DNA of 64,000 bases from Thermoanaerobacterium thermosulfurigenes (GCF_051201035.1 NZ_JBPODR010000001.1:1-64000); one strand, 5' to 3'. Positions 41,353-50,983 are shown, counted from the first letter of the stretch. The notes: generated by a model not told the origin, from the sequence alone. A program made the numbers and translations.

Positions 41353-41604
41353 TCAAACTTGTGTTACATCTTCATTAATATCAATTAGTATAACATCTTC
41401 TCCTATTTTTTTTACAGATTGCCATGGTATGTACAAGTCCTGATCCTTTGCAAAAAGTCTAAATCCTTTTGTCTCGGCTGGTATTATAAATCCGTCTACT
41501 TTGCCTTCCTCCAAGTTTACTTCTATGTCAATTATATTTCCAAGCCTTTTGCCGGTTTTTACATCAATTACGTCTTTGTCTCTTAAATCTGATGTTTTAA
41601 ACAT
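41353..41604 (-). CDS. ylmC: YlmC/YmxH family PRC-barrel protein
   Basis: An 83-residue single PRC-barrel protein of the YlmC/YmxH sporulation family. The pattern SDLRDKDVIDVKTGKRLG at the start, the basic-acidic middle EEGKVDGFIIP and the closing IPWQSVKKIGEDVILID strand fit the family. Its exact job is unknown; in Bacillus ylmC and ymxH are sporulation-linked. AGGGGGA precedes the ATG. It lies between sigG and nrdR. Confidence 0.9.
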   Translation of the reverse strand: MFKTSDLRDKDVIDVKTGKRLGNIIDIEVNLEEGKVDGFIIPAETKGFRLFAKDQDLYIPWQSVKKIGEDVILIDINEDVTQV

Positions 41605-41663
41605 TCCGATTCCCCCTTAAAATCTTTATACTAAAAATATATGCAGTTATTTTTATCAAATTA

Positions 41664-41691
41664 CAATAGAAAAACTTGCCATAAGGCAAGT
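41664..41691 (-). terminator. Terminator after sigG
   Basis: On the minus strand ACTTGCC (41691-41685), loop TTAT, GGCAAGT (41680-41674), followed by TTTTCTATTG. Its first base overlaps the sigG stop codon. Confidence 0.8.
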
Positions 41692-42461
41692 CATATATAT
41701 TTTCTCATGTGGGATAATGCTGATTTTTCAAGTCTTGACACTTGAGCTTGTGATATACCAATCTCTTTCGCAACCTCCATTTGAGTTTTTCCTTCAAAGA
41801 AGCGCATCGTCAATATCATCTTTTCTCTGTCATTTAATTTCTTTATTGCCTCCTTTAATGCTATTTGTTCCAACCATACTTCATCTACGTTTTTTTCATC
41901 GCCAATCTGGTCCATCACGTATATTGCATCTCCGCCATCATGGTATATTGGTTCAAAAAGTGATACAGGATCTTGTATAGCATCAAGAGCAAAAACAACT
42001 TCTTCTCTCGGCATGTTTAATTCTTTCGCTATATCGCCAACAGTAGGTTCTTTCGAATTTTCATTGACAAGTTTATCTCTTACTTGCAAAGCCTTATATG
42101 CCACATCTCGTAATGATCTGCTAACCCTAATAGAATTGTTATCTCTTAAATACCGTCTGATCTCTCCAATAATCATTGGCACCGCATACGTTGAAAATTT
42201 CACGTTCTGATTTAAATCAAAATTATCTATCGCCTTAATCAAGCCTATACAGCCAACTTGAAACAAATCATCTACATACTCACCGCGATTGTTAAATCTT
42301 TGTATAACGCTCAATACAAGTCTTAAATTTCCATTTATGAATTCTTCTCTGGCGCTTTTATCGCCATTTTTCATTCTTAAAAGAAGTTCCTTTTGCTTAG
42401 CTCCTTTTAACACAGGTAACTTAGAAGTATTTACTCCGCAGATCTCAACTTTATTATTCAT
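41691..42461 (-). CDS. sigG: Forespore RNA polymerase sigma factor SigG
   Basis: A 256-residue sigma factor directing late forespore genes. It is very close to Bacillus sigma-G: NNKVEICGVNTSKLPVLKG at the start, then region 2 with QRFNNRGEYVDDLFQVGCIG and region 4 with a helix-turn-helix near the C-terminus (AKEIGISQAQVSRLEKS). ATG 42461 has GGAGGATGG upstream. A sigma-F/sigma-G promoter is expected in the 65 bases before it, but no site matched well enough to place. It follows sigE, the usual spoIIG order. Confidence 0.97.
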   Translation of the reverse strand: MNNKVEICGVNTSKLPVLKGAKQKELLLRMKNGDKSAREEFINGNLRLVLSVIQRFNNRGEYVDDLFQVGCIGLIKAIDNFDLNQNVKFSTYAVPMIIGEIRRYLRDNNSIRVSRSLRDVAYKALQVRDKLVNENSKEPTVGDIAKELNMPREEVVFALDAIQDPVSLFEPIYHDGGDAIYVMDQIGDEKNVDEVWLEQIALKEAIKKLNDREKMILTMRFFEGKTQMEVAKEIGISQAQVSRLEKSALSHMRKYI

Positions 42462-42526
42462 ATGCCCATCCTCCAAATGTATTGGTTAATTTTAAGTATT
42501 ACCTGCGGAGCAAATTTTATTCAATT

Positions 42527-43252
42527 TTAAACTAATCTATTTATTTCTTTTTTGAGTCTTTTTAATATCCTTTTTTCTAATCTTGAAATGTAGGACTGCG
42601 ATATGCCTAATAAGTCAGCTACTTCCTTTTGAGTCATTTCTGTTCCACCGCTAAGTCCAAACCTCAATCCTATAATTCGTTTTTCTCTATCAGATAGCTT
42701 TTTTAATGCATTTGTCAACAACTGTTTGTCAACTTCGTCCTCAATGATTTTATACACCAGCTCATTGTCTGTACCTAAAATATCTGAAAGAAGAAGCTCA
42801 TTCCCATCCCAATCAATATTCAGTGGTTCATCAAACGAAACCTCCATTCTGGTCTTGCTATTCCTCCTTAAATACATGAGTATCTCATTTTCTATGCATC
42901 TTGATGCATAAGTAGCCAGCTTTATCTTTTTGCGCGGATTGAACGTATTTATTGATTTAATAAGCCCAATGGTTCCTATAGAAATAAGATCTTCTATGCC
43001 TACTCCAGTATTCTCAAATTTTTTTGCAATATAAACTACAAGTCGCAAATTCCTCTCGATTAACATTGACTTAGCTTCATTATCACCTGATTCCATTTTC
43101 GTTATCAAAAACATTTCTTCTTCTGCCGAAAGAGGAGGAGGCAAAGCCTCACTGCCACCAACATAAAAGATCGAGTCTCGAATTTTCAGTTTTGTCAATA
43201 CTTTTAGTATTGCCAACTGAATAGTTACTTTCACTTTTGTCTTAATATCCAC
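42527..43252 (-). CDS. sigE: Mother-cell RNA polymerase sigma factor SigE (pro-form)
   Basis: A 241-residue precursor sigma factor. The hydrophobic N-terminal pro-sequence (about residues 1-27), cut off by SpoIIGA, precedes region 2 with NLRLVVYIAKKFENTGVGIE and KLATYASRCIENEILMYLRR, and region 4 with a helix-turn-helix in LLGISQSYISRLEKR. GTG start with GGAGGG upstream, 15 bases after spoIIGA. It directs early mother-cell genes such as spoIVA in this window. Confidence 0.97.
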   Translation of the reverse strand: MDIKTKVKVTIQLAILKVLTKLKIRDSIFYVGGSEALPPPLSAEEEMFLITKMESGDNEAKSMLIERNLRLVVYIAKKFENTGVGIEDLISIGTIGLIKSINTFNPRKKIKLATYASRCIENEILMYLRRNSKTRMEVSFDEPLNIDWDGNELLLSDILGTDNELVYKIIEDEVDKQLLTNALKKLSDREKRIIGLRFGLSGGTEMTQKEVADLLGISQSYISRLEKRILKRLKKEINRLV

Positions 43253-43267
43253 CGCATCATCCCTCCA

Positions 43268-44110
43268 TCAATTTAGCAATTCTGTACCTATAAGTGCTTC
43301 ATAATCTGAAGTCTCATTTAACTTTTTAAAATATATTCCTACAATCGCATTTTTTTGCGATTTTCTATATCCCTCAACCACCAAATTGTCAGGTATAAAT
43401 CCTATCAAAATCCCGCTGTCGTTTCCAATAGAATTAAAAGGCACTAATCTCAACCTTTTAAGCCATTTATCATCATCTACTACTTTAGTCATTTCAAATA
43501 TAGATTCATTTCCCATAGAATCAAACACATTTTTTAATTTTTCTGGCAACAATTCTTTTACAGCTTCATATTCTACTATTGCAACAGGATAATTAGAAAT
43601 AGGATCATGCAACGTATTGCCTGTATCTAATATCGCCCTTACATCTCTCCCTTTATTATCCATATCTATATGCAGCTTATACAAAATATTGCTTTCTATA
43701 TTCTTTTTTGATATGTACCCCCAACCAATATAAGTTAAAAGTATTGCGAAAAATAGTGCTGCTATTATGATCTGTCTAATGCCTATATTCACGACGTAAA
43801 TCAATGCAAAAGCTGTCCCACCTATTATAAATGAAACCAAATAAAAAATGCTTAAAACTCTTATAAATTCATAAAATCTGTTAAATCCAAATGCAATTGC
43901 CACCATTAAAATAGATATTATTATTTTAAATGTAAGTGAATAAATTATATTAGGCAAAGAAAAAAATATTAGAATTACATACAAAGCGCCTAAAGCGGAC
44001 GAGAAAATTAACTTTGCATTATTAGTATTTGATCTGGAAAATCGCTTAGTCAAATATAAAATTATATAATTTATGATCAAGTTTTCGATAAAAATTACAT
44101 CGGCGTACAC
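43268..44110 (-). CDS. spoIIGA: Sporulation sigma-E factor processing peptidase
   Basis: A 280-residue membrane aspartic protease that activates pro-SigE. Five membrane segments occupy the first ~150 residues; the cytosolic part carries the active-site motif ILDTGNTL (Asp near residue 162) followed by the PVAIVEYEAV segment. GTG 44110 is preferred to GTG 44119 since GGAG stands nine bases before it and the protein then begins at the first helix as in Bacillus. It heads the spoIIG operon, downstream of ftsZ. Confidence 0.94.
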   Translation of the reverse strand: MYADVIFIENLIINYIILYLTKRFSRSNTNNAKLIFSSALGALYVILIFFSLPNIIYSLTFKIIISILMVAIAFGFNRFYEFIRVLSIFYLVSFIIGGTAFALIYVVNIGIRQIIIAALFFAILLTYIGWGYISKKNIESNILYKLHIDMDNKGRDVRAILDTGNTLHDPISNYPVAIVEYEAVKELLPEKLKNVFDSMGNESIFEMTKVVDDDKWLKRLRLVPFNSIGNDSGILIGFIPDNLVVEGYRKSQKNAIVGIYFKKLNETSDYEALIGTELLN

Positions 44111-44179
44111 TCCTATCACTCCAAATAACTTTAAAAACTACCTAAACTATGTATATTCATTCCGCAACCCTTTATTCCT

Positions 44180-44284
44180 ATTATAATAAAAAAATATCGA
44201 TAAAATTGTTATAATTTGGCATCAAATTTTCTCTGTTATCAATATTTTTTTAAAGAATTTTATACATTAATGTTAATTAATGTA
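44180..44284 (-). promoter_or_regulatory. spoIIG leader: -10 element and AT-rich palindrome
   Basis: This region must hold the spoIIGA promoter. On the minus strand a perfect TATAAT is at 44185-44180, but no -35 hexamer at 17 bases. A palindrome TACATTAAT-GTTA-ATTAATGTA lies at 44263-44284. I looked for the Spo0A box (TGTCGAA) and found no exact copy. The assignment as a control region rests on position. Confidence 0.35.
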
Positions 44285-44296
44285 GTTAAAAAGGCA

Positions 44297-44335
44297 TTAA
44301 AAAAACACCCTAATTAAAACATTAATTAAGGTGTT
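44297..44335 (-). terminator. Terminator of ftsZ
   Basis: On the minus strand a 13-bp stem (44335-44323 with 44316-44304, one G-U pair) followed by seven Ts. It separates the division cluster from the spoIIG operon. Confidence 0.85.
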
Positions 44336-44342
44336 TCTATTT

Positions 44343-45431
44343 TTACTTTCTACCTCTTCTTAGGAAAGTAGGAATGTCGAGGTCGTCGTTGTCAAACTTT
44401 ATAACCTCATTTATGTCTTTAACATCGCTTTGTTTTATAAGTTCTTTTTCTATTTTTGGTTTCTTTTCAGATTCAAATCTCTTTTCAAACCCTGTTGCAA
44501 TCACTGTGATCCTAATCTGATCCTCTAAACTTTCATCAATGACTGCTCCAAATATGATATTTGCATCGGGATCCGCTGTTTCATATATGTAATTGGCTGC
44601 TTCGTTAACCTCAAATATGCTTAAGTTAGTTCCACCGGCTATATTTAACAATATCCCTCTTGCACCTTCTATCGACGTCTCCAAAAGTGGACTTTGAACC
44701 GCTTGCTTTGCTGCTTCGGTGGCTTTATTTTCACCAGATGCTATTCCTATACCCATGTGTGCAAGACCTGTTTCCATCATGATGGTCTTTACATCAGCAA
44801 AATCAACATTGACAAGACCCGGGACAGCAATTAAGTCAGAAATACCTTGAACACCTTGCCTTAAGACATCATCTGCAATTTTAAACGCATCTAACATTGA
44901 TGTCTTCTTCTCTGCCACCTGCAACAGCCTATCATTTGGAATCGTGACAAGTGCGTCTACGTGTTTTTTTAATTCACTTATTCCCATTTCAGCGTGTGTC
45001 ATTCTTTTTTTCCCTTCAAAAGTAAACGGCTTTGTGACAACTCCAACAGTCAAAATACCTAATTGTTTAGTTATCTCAGCTACTACAGGAGCAGCGCCTG
45101 TACCTGTGCCACCACCCATACCTGCAGTAATGAACACCATATCAGCGCCGCTTATAATCTTTTCAATCTCATCTTTTGTCTCTTCCGCTGCTTTTTTGCC
45201 AATTTCAGGATTTGCACCTGCCCCAAGGCCTTTTGTCAGTTTGTCGCCAATCTGTATTTTTGTCTCAGCTTTTGACATGTAAAGTGCTTGCTTGTCCGTA
45301 TTGATTGCAATGAACTCCACACCTTTAAGTCCTGCCTCAATCATCCTGTTTACAGCATTCCCACCGCCACCACCGACGCCAATAACTTTAATATTTGCAA
45401 ACTGCTCCATATCTGTTTCAATACCTATCAT
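44343..45431 (-). CDS. ftsZ: Cell division GTPase FtsZ
   Basis: A 362-residue tubulin homologue forming the Z ring. GTP-binding motifs GVGGGGGNAVNRM (near residue 17) and GGGTGTGAAPVV (near 107) are intact, as is the T7-loop region with NVDFADVKTIM. A variable linker leads to the C-terminal peptide DDLDIPTFLRRGRK, which binds FtsA and SepF. ATG 45431 has GAGGAGGG upstream. It follows ftsA by 17 bases and ends the division cluster. Confidence 0.98.
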   Translation of the reverse strand: MIGIETDMEQFANIKVIGVGGGGGNAVNRMIEAGLKGVEFIAINTDKQALYMSKAETKIQIGDKLTKGLGAGANPEIGKKAAEETKDEIEKIISGADMVFITAGMGGGTGTGAAPVVAEITKQLGILTVGVVTKPFTFEGKKRMTHAEMGISELKKHVDALVTIPNDRLLQVAEKKTSMLDAFKIADDVLRQGVQGISDLIAVPGLVNVDFADVKTIMMETGLAHMGIGIASGENKATEAAKQAVQSPLLETSIEGARGILLNIAGGTNLSIFEVNEAANYIYETADPDANIIFGAVIDESLEDQIRITVIATGFEKRFESEKKPKIEKELIKQSDVKDINEVIKFDNDDLDIPTFLRRGRK

Positions 45432-45448
45432 ATAAGACCCTCCTCATA

Positions 45449-46675
45449 TCATATCCAAAAATCATTAAACCAGTCTTTTATTTTTGACAATACCCCACTT
45501 TTCTTTTGATCCCTTTCTTTCGGAACCTCAACTTGCTTTTTATATAGATACTTTCGGTTTGCAAAAACATATTTGACGATTCCTACTGCAGTTGAATATA
45601 CAGGCGTAGAAACTCCAATAGCATTAGGCAAACCCAATCTTACATTTTTACCCAAAATACTCTCTGCTAAATCAAGACTGCCTTTTATAAAAGATATTCC
45701 GCCTCCTGTTATTACAATATTTGTTGAAATCTGGTCTAAAACGTTAGAACCTCTCATTTCATCGTACACCATCGTCAAAATTTCATTTACTCTCGCTTCT
45801 ATAATATCTATTATATCATTAAGTCTGGTATCTTGAGAACTATGATTTGCTATATTTGCTATTTTTACTGTATCATCATTCTCTACCTTCACCACAGAAC
45901 CATACTTCTTCTTTATAATTTCGGCTTCTTCAAAAGAAATCTTTAACCCGATTGACAAATCGTTGGTTATGTGATTTCCGCCAACAGGTATCATGCCTGT
46001 ATATATTAAATTTCCAGACTTAAAGACTGCTATATCTGTTACACCAGCACCTATGTCGATAAGTGCTGCGCCCAGTTCTCTCTCATCTTTAGTCAATATT
46101 GCTTCTGCTGTAGCTAATGGCTCTACGATGATTCCCGACATGGTGTAACCAGCCTTTTTAACACATTTTTCCATATTCTGTACTGCTGTCAAGCTACCTG
46201 TTACAATCGCCGCGTCAACTTCCAACCTTATCCCTGCCATACCTACAGGGTCTTTAATTTCTCCATAACCATCTACTATGTATTCAATAGGGATAAGCTC
46301 AATTATCTGTTTATCAGATGGCAAAGCCATTATTTTAGCAGCTTGCAGCACTCTTTCCACATCTTGTGCTGTTATCTCTTTATCATCCCTTGTTACAGCT
46401 ACAAGGCCTCTATTTCTGTATATTTCAGTAAGACCGCCGGGAATTTTAATATAAACCGATGTAACCTTTTGATTCGCCATTCTTTCAGCCTGTTCGACAG
46501 ATTTTTTAATAGAAAAAGCAGTTGTCTCTATATCAACAACGACTCCTTTTTTCATGCCATTGCATGGATACATTCCAATGCCAATTATCCTCAGCTCTCC
46601 ATTTTTGTCACATTGGCCAATTATAGTACATACTTTTGATGTCCCAATATCAATACCTGTTATAATTTCATTCAA
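45449..46675 (-). CDS. ftsA: Cell division protein FtsA
   Basis: A 408-residue actin-fold protein that ties FtsZ to the membrane. Actin-family ATP motifs are seen as GIDIGTSKV (residues 8-16), LIDIGAGVTDIAVF (near 205) and ITGGGISFIKG; the SHS2/1C domain fills about 85-160. The C-terminus ends in an amphipathic helix (VLSKIKDWFNDFW) for membrane contact. TTG start with GGGGAGG eight bases upstream. Confidence 0.97.
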   Translation of the reverse strand: MNEIITGIDIGTSKVCTIIGQCDKNGELRIIGIGMYPCNGMKKGVVVDIETTAFSIKKSVEQAERMANQKVTSVYIKIPGGLTEIYRNRGLVAVTRDDKEITAQDVERVLQAAKIMALPSDKQIIELIPIEYIVDGYGEIKDPVGMAGIRLEVDAAIVTGSLTAVQNMEKCVKKAGYTMSGIIVEPLATAEAILTKDERELGAALIDIGAGVTDIAVFKSGNLIYTGMIPVGGNHITNDLSIGLKISFEEAEIIKKKYGSVVKVENDDTVKIANIANHSSQDTRLNDIIDIIEARVNEILTMVYDEMRGSNVLDQISTNIVITGGGISFIKGSLDLAESILGKNVRLGLPNAIGVSTPVYSTAVGIVKYVFANRKYLYKKQVEVPKERDQKKSGVLSKIKDWFNDFWI

Positions 46676-46697
46676 TTAATTTTCCTCCCCTCGGAGC

Positions 46698-47045
46698 TTA
46701 TTGTTTTTTAGAAAAATTATTTAAAATGTATCTCCGAATATAAGCAAAATTTGTAAACAATCTGCTGCCAAAAGCAAAAATCGCAGCCAAATAAATCGGA
46801 ACTCCTAACACATCACCTATATAGGCTAAAACTGCAGCCAATATAGCATTTCCAAAAAAGCCTGAAATGAAAATAGCATTATTGAATTTATTTTCAAGGC
46901 TGGCACGAATTCCTCCAAAAACAGAATCTAGTGCAGCCAGTATGGCAACAGAAAGATATGAAGTATATGCAGGAGGCAAATTAATTGGCAAGAAAAAGCC
47001 GATTGCAAGTCCTAAAGCTAAACTTAAAATGATAATTAAAGCCAT
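46698..47045 (-). CDS. sbp: Small basic membrane protein Sbp (DUF1290)
   Basis: A 115-residue membrane protein with about four hydrophobic segments, including AVLAYIGDVLGVPIYLAAIF, and a short basic tail. This is the Sbp family that sits before ftsA in many Firmicutes; its function is not known. ATG 47045 overlaps the DUF881 stop by one base (TGATG), with AAGGAGGG upstream. Confidence 0.9.
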   Translation of the reverse strand: MALIIILSLALGLAIGFFLPINLPPAYTSYLSVAILAALDSVFGGIRASLENKFNNAIFISGFFGNAILAAVLAYIGDVLGVPIYLAAIFAFGSRLFTNFAYIRRYILNNFSKKQ

Positions 47046-47764
47046 CAATTATTCCCTCCTTCATAAGGTTTCGCATATTTATACGTTAAAACACCGTCAT
47101 ATTTTTTGACTAATATTTTGTCAGAACGCTTAATGTTAACCTGAATTCCCCAGTTTGACAATGTATCGATAATTCCACCTTTAAGTCGCAATGCAGCTTC
47201 CAATGTATCTGGATTTCCAATGGCTTTCACCACATATGGAGGCGTAAATCTGACTGAATTAATATCGATAGTATTACCTATCATTCGTATCTCAGATGTC
47301 GCAACAAGTCTTTGGTCATTTATTGATATCGCTTCAGCTCCCGCTGCTCTAAGCTCATTAACTATATTTAGAAGGTCTTCATCGTGAACTAAAAAAGCAT
47401 TCTGATCAGCACCGGGCTGAAGTTGTGTACTGCCGTCATTTATTGTAACTATGATGCCAGGTCCTTCAACATCAGAAAGCCCCGCTAATTCTTTATATTT
47501 GTCAAGGTCATCTTTAAGAGATTTTGTTACTGTGCTTGACTTAGCTGCAGAATTTTCATAATTTGATATTTTCGCTTCTAAATCATTTATTTGTTTTTTC
47601 AACTCATCTCTCTCTTTCTGAACTTGATTTAATTTACTTGTAAGTTCCTCTGCTCTTTGCACAGTCAAGCTATCACTGTTTTTCACATTTCTAAACTGTG
47701 TTGATATCATTATTCCAAGAACGACACATACAAAAGCAATAGAAACAAAAAAGCTCTTTTTCAC
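47045..47764 (-). CDS. DUF881 family membrane-anchored coiled-coil protein (YlxW-like)
   Basis: A 239-residue protein with one N-terminal membrane segment (about 5-24), a coiled coil (about 37-90) rich in Glu/Lys/Gln heptads, and an extracellular DUF881 domain (about 95-225) with GPGIIVTINDGS and the AEAISINDQRL block. The family is found in division clusters of Gram-positives as YlxW/YlxX; its role is not established. GTG start with GGAGGAAG. Confidence 0.9.
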   Translation of the reverse strand: MKKSFFVSIAFVCVVLGIMISTQFRNVKNSDSLTVQRAEELTSKLNQVQKERDELKKQINDLEAKISNYENSAAKSSTVTKSLKDDLDKYKELAGLSDVEGPGIIVTINDGSTQLQPGADQNAFLVHDEDLLNIVNELRAAGAEAISINDQRLVATSEIRMIGNTIDINSVRFTPPYVVKAIGNPDTLEAALRLKGGIIDTLSNWGIQVNIKRSDKILVKKYDGVLTYKYAKPYEGGNN

Positions 47765-47781
47765 TGCACTTCCTCCATTTC

Positions 47782-48501
47782 TTATGGCGTATAAATTGGA
47801 TTCCCATTGCTTACTATAAGAATATTTCCGCTGTTATAGCCTTTTTTCTCTAAATCGTTCAATATCTTTTCAGAAAAATTTAATGAATAGCTTATGTCAT
47901 CAACATTCTCCAACACTACATCTATTCCTGAATCCGTCTTTAATGTAATCTTTGAACCATTAACAATTATACTATTGTATATATTCTTATTATATATTAA
48001 CGGCAATAGTTTTGCTATGTCCTTATTATTACTTAAATTGTTGATTTTGCTTCCTATCTCAAATTTTCCAACGTAGATTCCCTTTAATATTGGCAATTTA
48101 TTGTTGTAATCACCTAACTGAACTGCGACACAGTCGGTATCTACATATAGAAATTTGTCTTTATAGCTTATTTGAGCCGCCAATACCCTTTCATCTATTT
48201 TTATTTCGACTTTAGAAGGATAAATTATGTTAATAGACGCATCTTTAATGTATGGATCCTTCATAATGGATTTAATGACGGCTGATTTATTTATTTTCAG
48301 AGTATTGCTACCTATCTCTATCCCCGACAACCTTATGACATCGCTCTTATCTACTGATCTTGTCCCATAGACATATATGTTTTTTACATCAAATAATGAT
48401 GTTTTAAATAAAATTATATAAAGTATAATTGCAAAAATAAACAAAAATACGATAAAAACGCTAAACCTCTTTTTCTTTTTATACTGCCTTTCTTCCATCA
48501 T
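47782..48501 (-). CDS. ftsQ: Cell division protein FtsQ/DivIB
   Basis: A 239-residue single-pass membrane protein of the divisome. After a short basic cytosolic tail and a membrane helix (about 14-34) comes the POTRA domain (about 38-105) starting FDVKNIYVYGTRSVDKSDV, then the FtsQ/DivIB beta domain. It forms a complex with FtsL and DivIC. ATG 48501 has AGAGG eight bases upstream; longer in-frame starts lie before that site. Confidence 0.92.
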   Translation of the reverse strand: MMEERQYKKKKRFSVFIVFLFIFAIILYIILFKTSLFDVKNIYVYGTRSVDKSDVIRLSGIEIGSNTLKINKSAVIKSIMKDPYIKDASINIIYPSKVEIKIDERVLAAQISYKDKFLYVDTDCVAVQLGDYNNKLPILKGIYVGKFEIGSKINNLSNNKDIAKLLPLIYNKNIYNSIIVNGSKITLKTDSGIDVVLENVDDISYSLNFSEKILNDLEKKGYNSGNILIVSNGNPIYTP

Positions 48502-48563
48502 ATACATCGCCTCTATCATATGCTTGTACAAATTTTAGATGATGTAAAACAGCATTGGCTGTT

Positions 48564-49814
48564 TTACATAGTCCTTTCTATGTCAGCACCAAGATTTTTT
48601 AAATTTTCGCTAAAATCTTCATATCCTCTATCAATATGTTCTATGTCTTCTACAATTGTAGTGCCAATAGCACCTAATCCGGCTAAGACCAGTGCTGCAC
48701 CACCTCTTAAATCTTTTGCAACGACATTTGTTCCCGTAAGCTTGTCAACTCCTTTCACTACCGCAATTCGCCCATCTACTTTAATATCTGCACCCATTCT
48801 TACTAATTCCTCTGTATATTTAAACCTATTGTCAAAAATAGTCTCCGTAATTATAGATGTCCCATCCGCAGTAGCTAAAAGTGAAACCATTTGTGCCTGA
48901 AGATCCGTTGGAAAACCAGGATATGGGAGAGTTATTATCATGTCAACTGCCTTGGCTCTACCGGTAGAATTAAGTTTTATAAAGTCATTGCCATGTGATA
49001 TTTTAAAACCACATTCATTTAGCTTTGACAAAAGAGAATCTACGTGTCTTTTAATCACATTTTTAAGAACTACCTCTCCTTTTGTAATAGCTGATGCAAT
49101 AAGATAAGTCCCTGCAACTATCCTATCAGGTATTATTGTGTATTCCGTATCATGCAATTCTTTTACGCCTCGTATCACAATAGTATTTGTACCTGCACCT
49201 GAAATCTTGGCACCCATCGAATTTAGAAAATTTTGTAGATCCTCTATCTCCGGCTCTTTTGCAGCATTTCCTATAACTGTAGTTCCATCAGCCATGGATG
49301 CAGCTAACATTATATTTTCAGTTGCACCAACGCTGGGTATATCAAGATGTATTTCATTGCCGCAAATTGACTTGCTTTCACAATTGATAAATCCATACGA
49401 TTCATCTATTGATATGCCAAGCTTTTTTAAACTTTTTAGGTGCAAGTCAATAGGTCTATGCCCTATGTCACATCCTCCTGGAAAGCTGATCTGAGCAACA
49501 TTATTTCTTGCCACCAATGCTCCCATCAAAAAAATGGATGATCTCATTGCTCTCATTAATCTGTCTGGAATGTGGTAATCAATGATACCACTGGAATCTA
49601 CTATAATGTCTGACCCATCAAATTCTACTGTACAGCCTAAGTGTCTTAATATTTCTATCATAGAATAAACATCTTTTAATCTTGGACAAGAATGTAAAAT
49701 ACTTACACCCTTGTTTAATAGTGTTGCAGCAAGTATCGGCAATACAGAATTTTTCGCACCGTTTATCCGTACCTCACCTTTTAATCTATTTCCTCCTTTA
49801 ATGACATATTTCAT
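48564..49814 (-). CDS. murA: UDP-N-acetylglucosamine 1-carboxyvinyltransferase
   Basis: A 416-residue enzyme for the first committed step of peptidoglycan synthesis, adding enolpyruvate to UDP-GlcNAc. The catalytic Cys115 is present in FPGGCDIGHRPIDLH, so fosfomycin sensitivity at this residue is expected. KNSVLPILAA near residue 21 is the substrate motif. In this cluster it takes the place next to murG where murB or murC stands in some genomes; murB and murC are not in the window. Confidence 0.97.
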   Translation of the reverse strand: MKYVIKGGNRLKGEVRINGAKNSVLPILAATLLNKGVSILHSCPRLKDVYSMIEILRHLGCTVEFDGSDIIVDSSGIIDYHIPDRLMRAMRSSIFLMGALVARNNVAQISFPGGCDIGHRPIDLHLKSLKKLGISIDESYGFINCESKSICGNEIHLDIPSVGATENIMLAASMADGTTVIGNAAKEPEIEDLQNFLNSMGAKISGAGTNTIVIRGVKELHDTEYTIIPDRIVAGTYLIASAITKGEVVLKNVIKRHVDSLLSKLNECGFKISHGNDFIKLNSTGRAKAVDMIITLPYPGFPTDLQAQMVSLLATADGTSIITETIFDNRFKYTEELVRMGADIKVDGRIAVVKGVDKLTGTNVVAKDLRGGAALVLAGLGAIGTTIVEDIEHIDRGYEDFSENLKNLGADIERTM

Positions 49815-49884
49815 CCCATTCTATCACCTCCTGTTAAGCTGTACAATTCATAATATGCGCTTATGCTTCAGGAGGTTACATCGC

Positions 49885-50979
49885 CTATTTTAGCTTACAA
49901 ACAAGCCTATAAATTTCATTGGCAGCATCTATCTTTGATAACTTTTTTGCATTAGCTTTCATGGTTTTAAGCTTACTGGAGTCATTTACGATAGATAATA
50001 TCTTTTTATGCAAAACATCTCCATTTAAGTCTTTTTCAAGAATCACCAAAGCTGCACCATTTTTTTCAAGAACTCTTGCATTGTACTCTTGATGATTGTG
50101 AGTAACATTTGGAGACGGAATCAAAATCGATGCAGTTGATGTGGCTAACAATTCTGCAAGTGTGATTGCACCTGATCTACACACCATTACATCTGCAATT
50201 GAATAGATATCACCCATTTCATAACAATACGGAATTATCTTAATATTTTCTCCTAATCTTATATCGTAATCTTTGATCATTTTTATTACACTGTCATACT
50301 GATTTTTTCCTGTTATCATGAGAACCTGAAATTCTTCTCTCGCCTTTTTTATCACTTCAACCATGTATTCATTAATTTTGGCAGCCCCTCTGCTACCTCC
50401 TACAGAAACCACTACTTTTTTCGTCTCATCTAAGCCCCATTTTCTCAATGCCTTTTTTCTATCTCCATTCAAAATCTCCATTCTAACGGGATTACCTGTC
50501 ACAAAGATTTTGCCTTTATTTCGAAAGTACTTTTTTGACTCATCAAATGCAACGGCCACAATATCCACAAACCTTGAAAGTATCCTATTTGTAAGTCCCG
50601 GATAAGCATTTTGCTCATGAATAAGCGTTGGTATCTTCATAATGGCTGCTGTCATGACTACAGGACCACACACATATCCCCCTGTTCCAATTACTACATC
50701 TGGTCTATAATCATTTATTATTTTTTTTGCATCTATCAAACCATCGAAAGCTATCTTAATAGTCTTTATCGTATCAACTGATAATTTTCGCTTAAATCCT
50801 TTTACCCTTATCGTTTTAAGGGTATAACCTGACTTTGGCACCAACTCTTTTTCAAGTCCATTTTCTGTTCCAACAAATAATATCTCTGCATCTTTTTCGT
50901 TTCGCATGATTTCATTTGCAATCGCCACTGCCGGATATATATGACCACCTGTACCGCCACCTGTCAATAAGTACCTCAT
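49885..50979 (-). CDS. murG: UDP-GlcNAc:lipid I transferase MurG
   Basis: A 364-residue GT-B glycosyltransferase that turns lipid I into lipid II at the inner membrane face. The N-terminal Gly-rich loop GGGTGGHIYPA (residues 7-17), the second loop VGTGGYVCGP and the C-terminal CRSGAITLAELLA donor-binding motif are intact. AGGAG precedes the ATG. It starts five bases after ftsW. Confidence 0.97.
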   Translation of the reverse strand: MRYLLTGGGTGGHIYPAVAIANEIMRNEKDAEILFVGTENGLEKELVPKSGYTLKTIRVKGFKRKLSVDTIKTIKIAFDGLIDAKKIINDYRPDVVIGTGGYVCGPVVMTAAIMKIPTLIHEQNAYPGLTNRILSRFVDIVAVAFDESKKYFRNKGKIFVTGNPVRMEILNGDRKKALRKWGLDETKKVVVSVGGSRGAAKINEYMVEVIKKAREEFQVLMITGKNQYDSVIKMIKDYDIRLGENIKIIPYCYEMGDIYSIADVMVCRSGAITLAELLATSTASILIPSPNVTHNHQEYNARVLEKNGAALVILEKDLNGDVLHKKILSIVNDSSKLKTMKANAKKLSKIDAANEIYRLVCKLK

Positions 50980-50983
50980 TTCA

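Noticed and set aside
42462..42526. Forespore sigma-F/sigma-G promoter before sigG
   Set aside because: Expected from biology, but no -35/-10 pair matched well enough to report as a feature.
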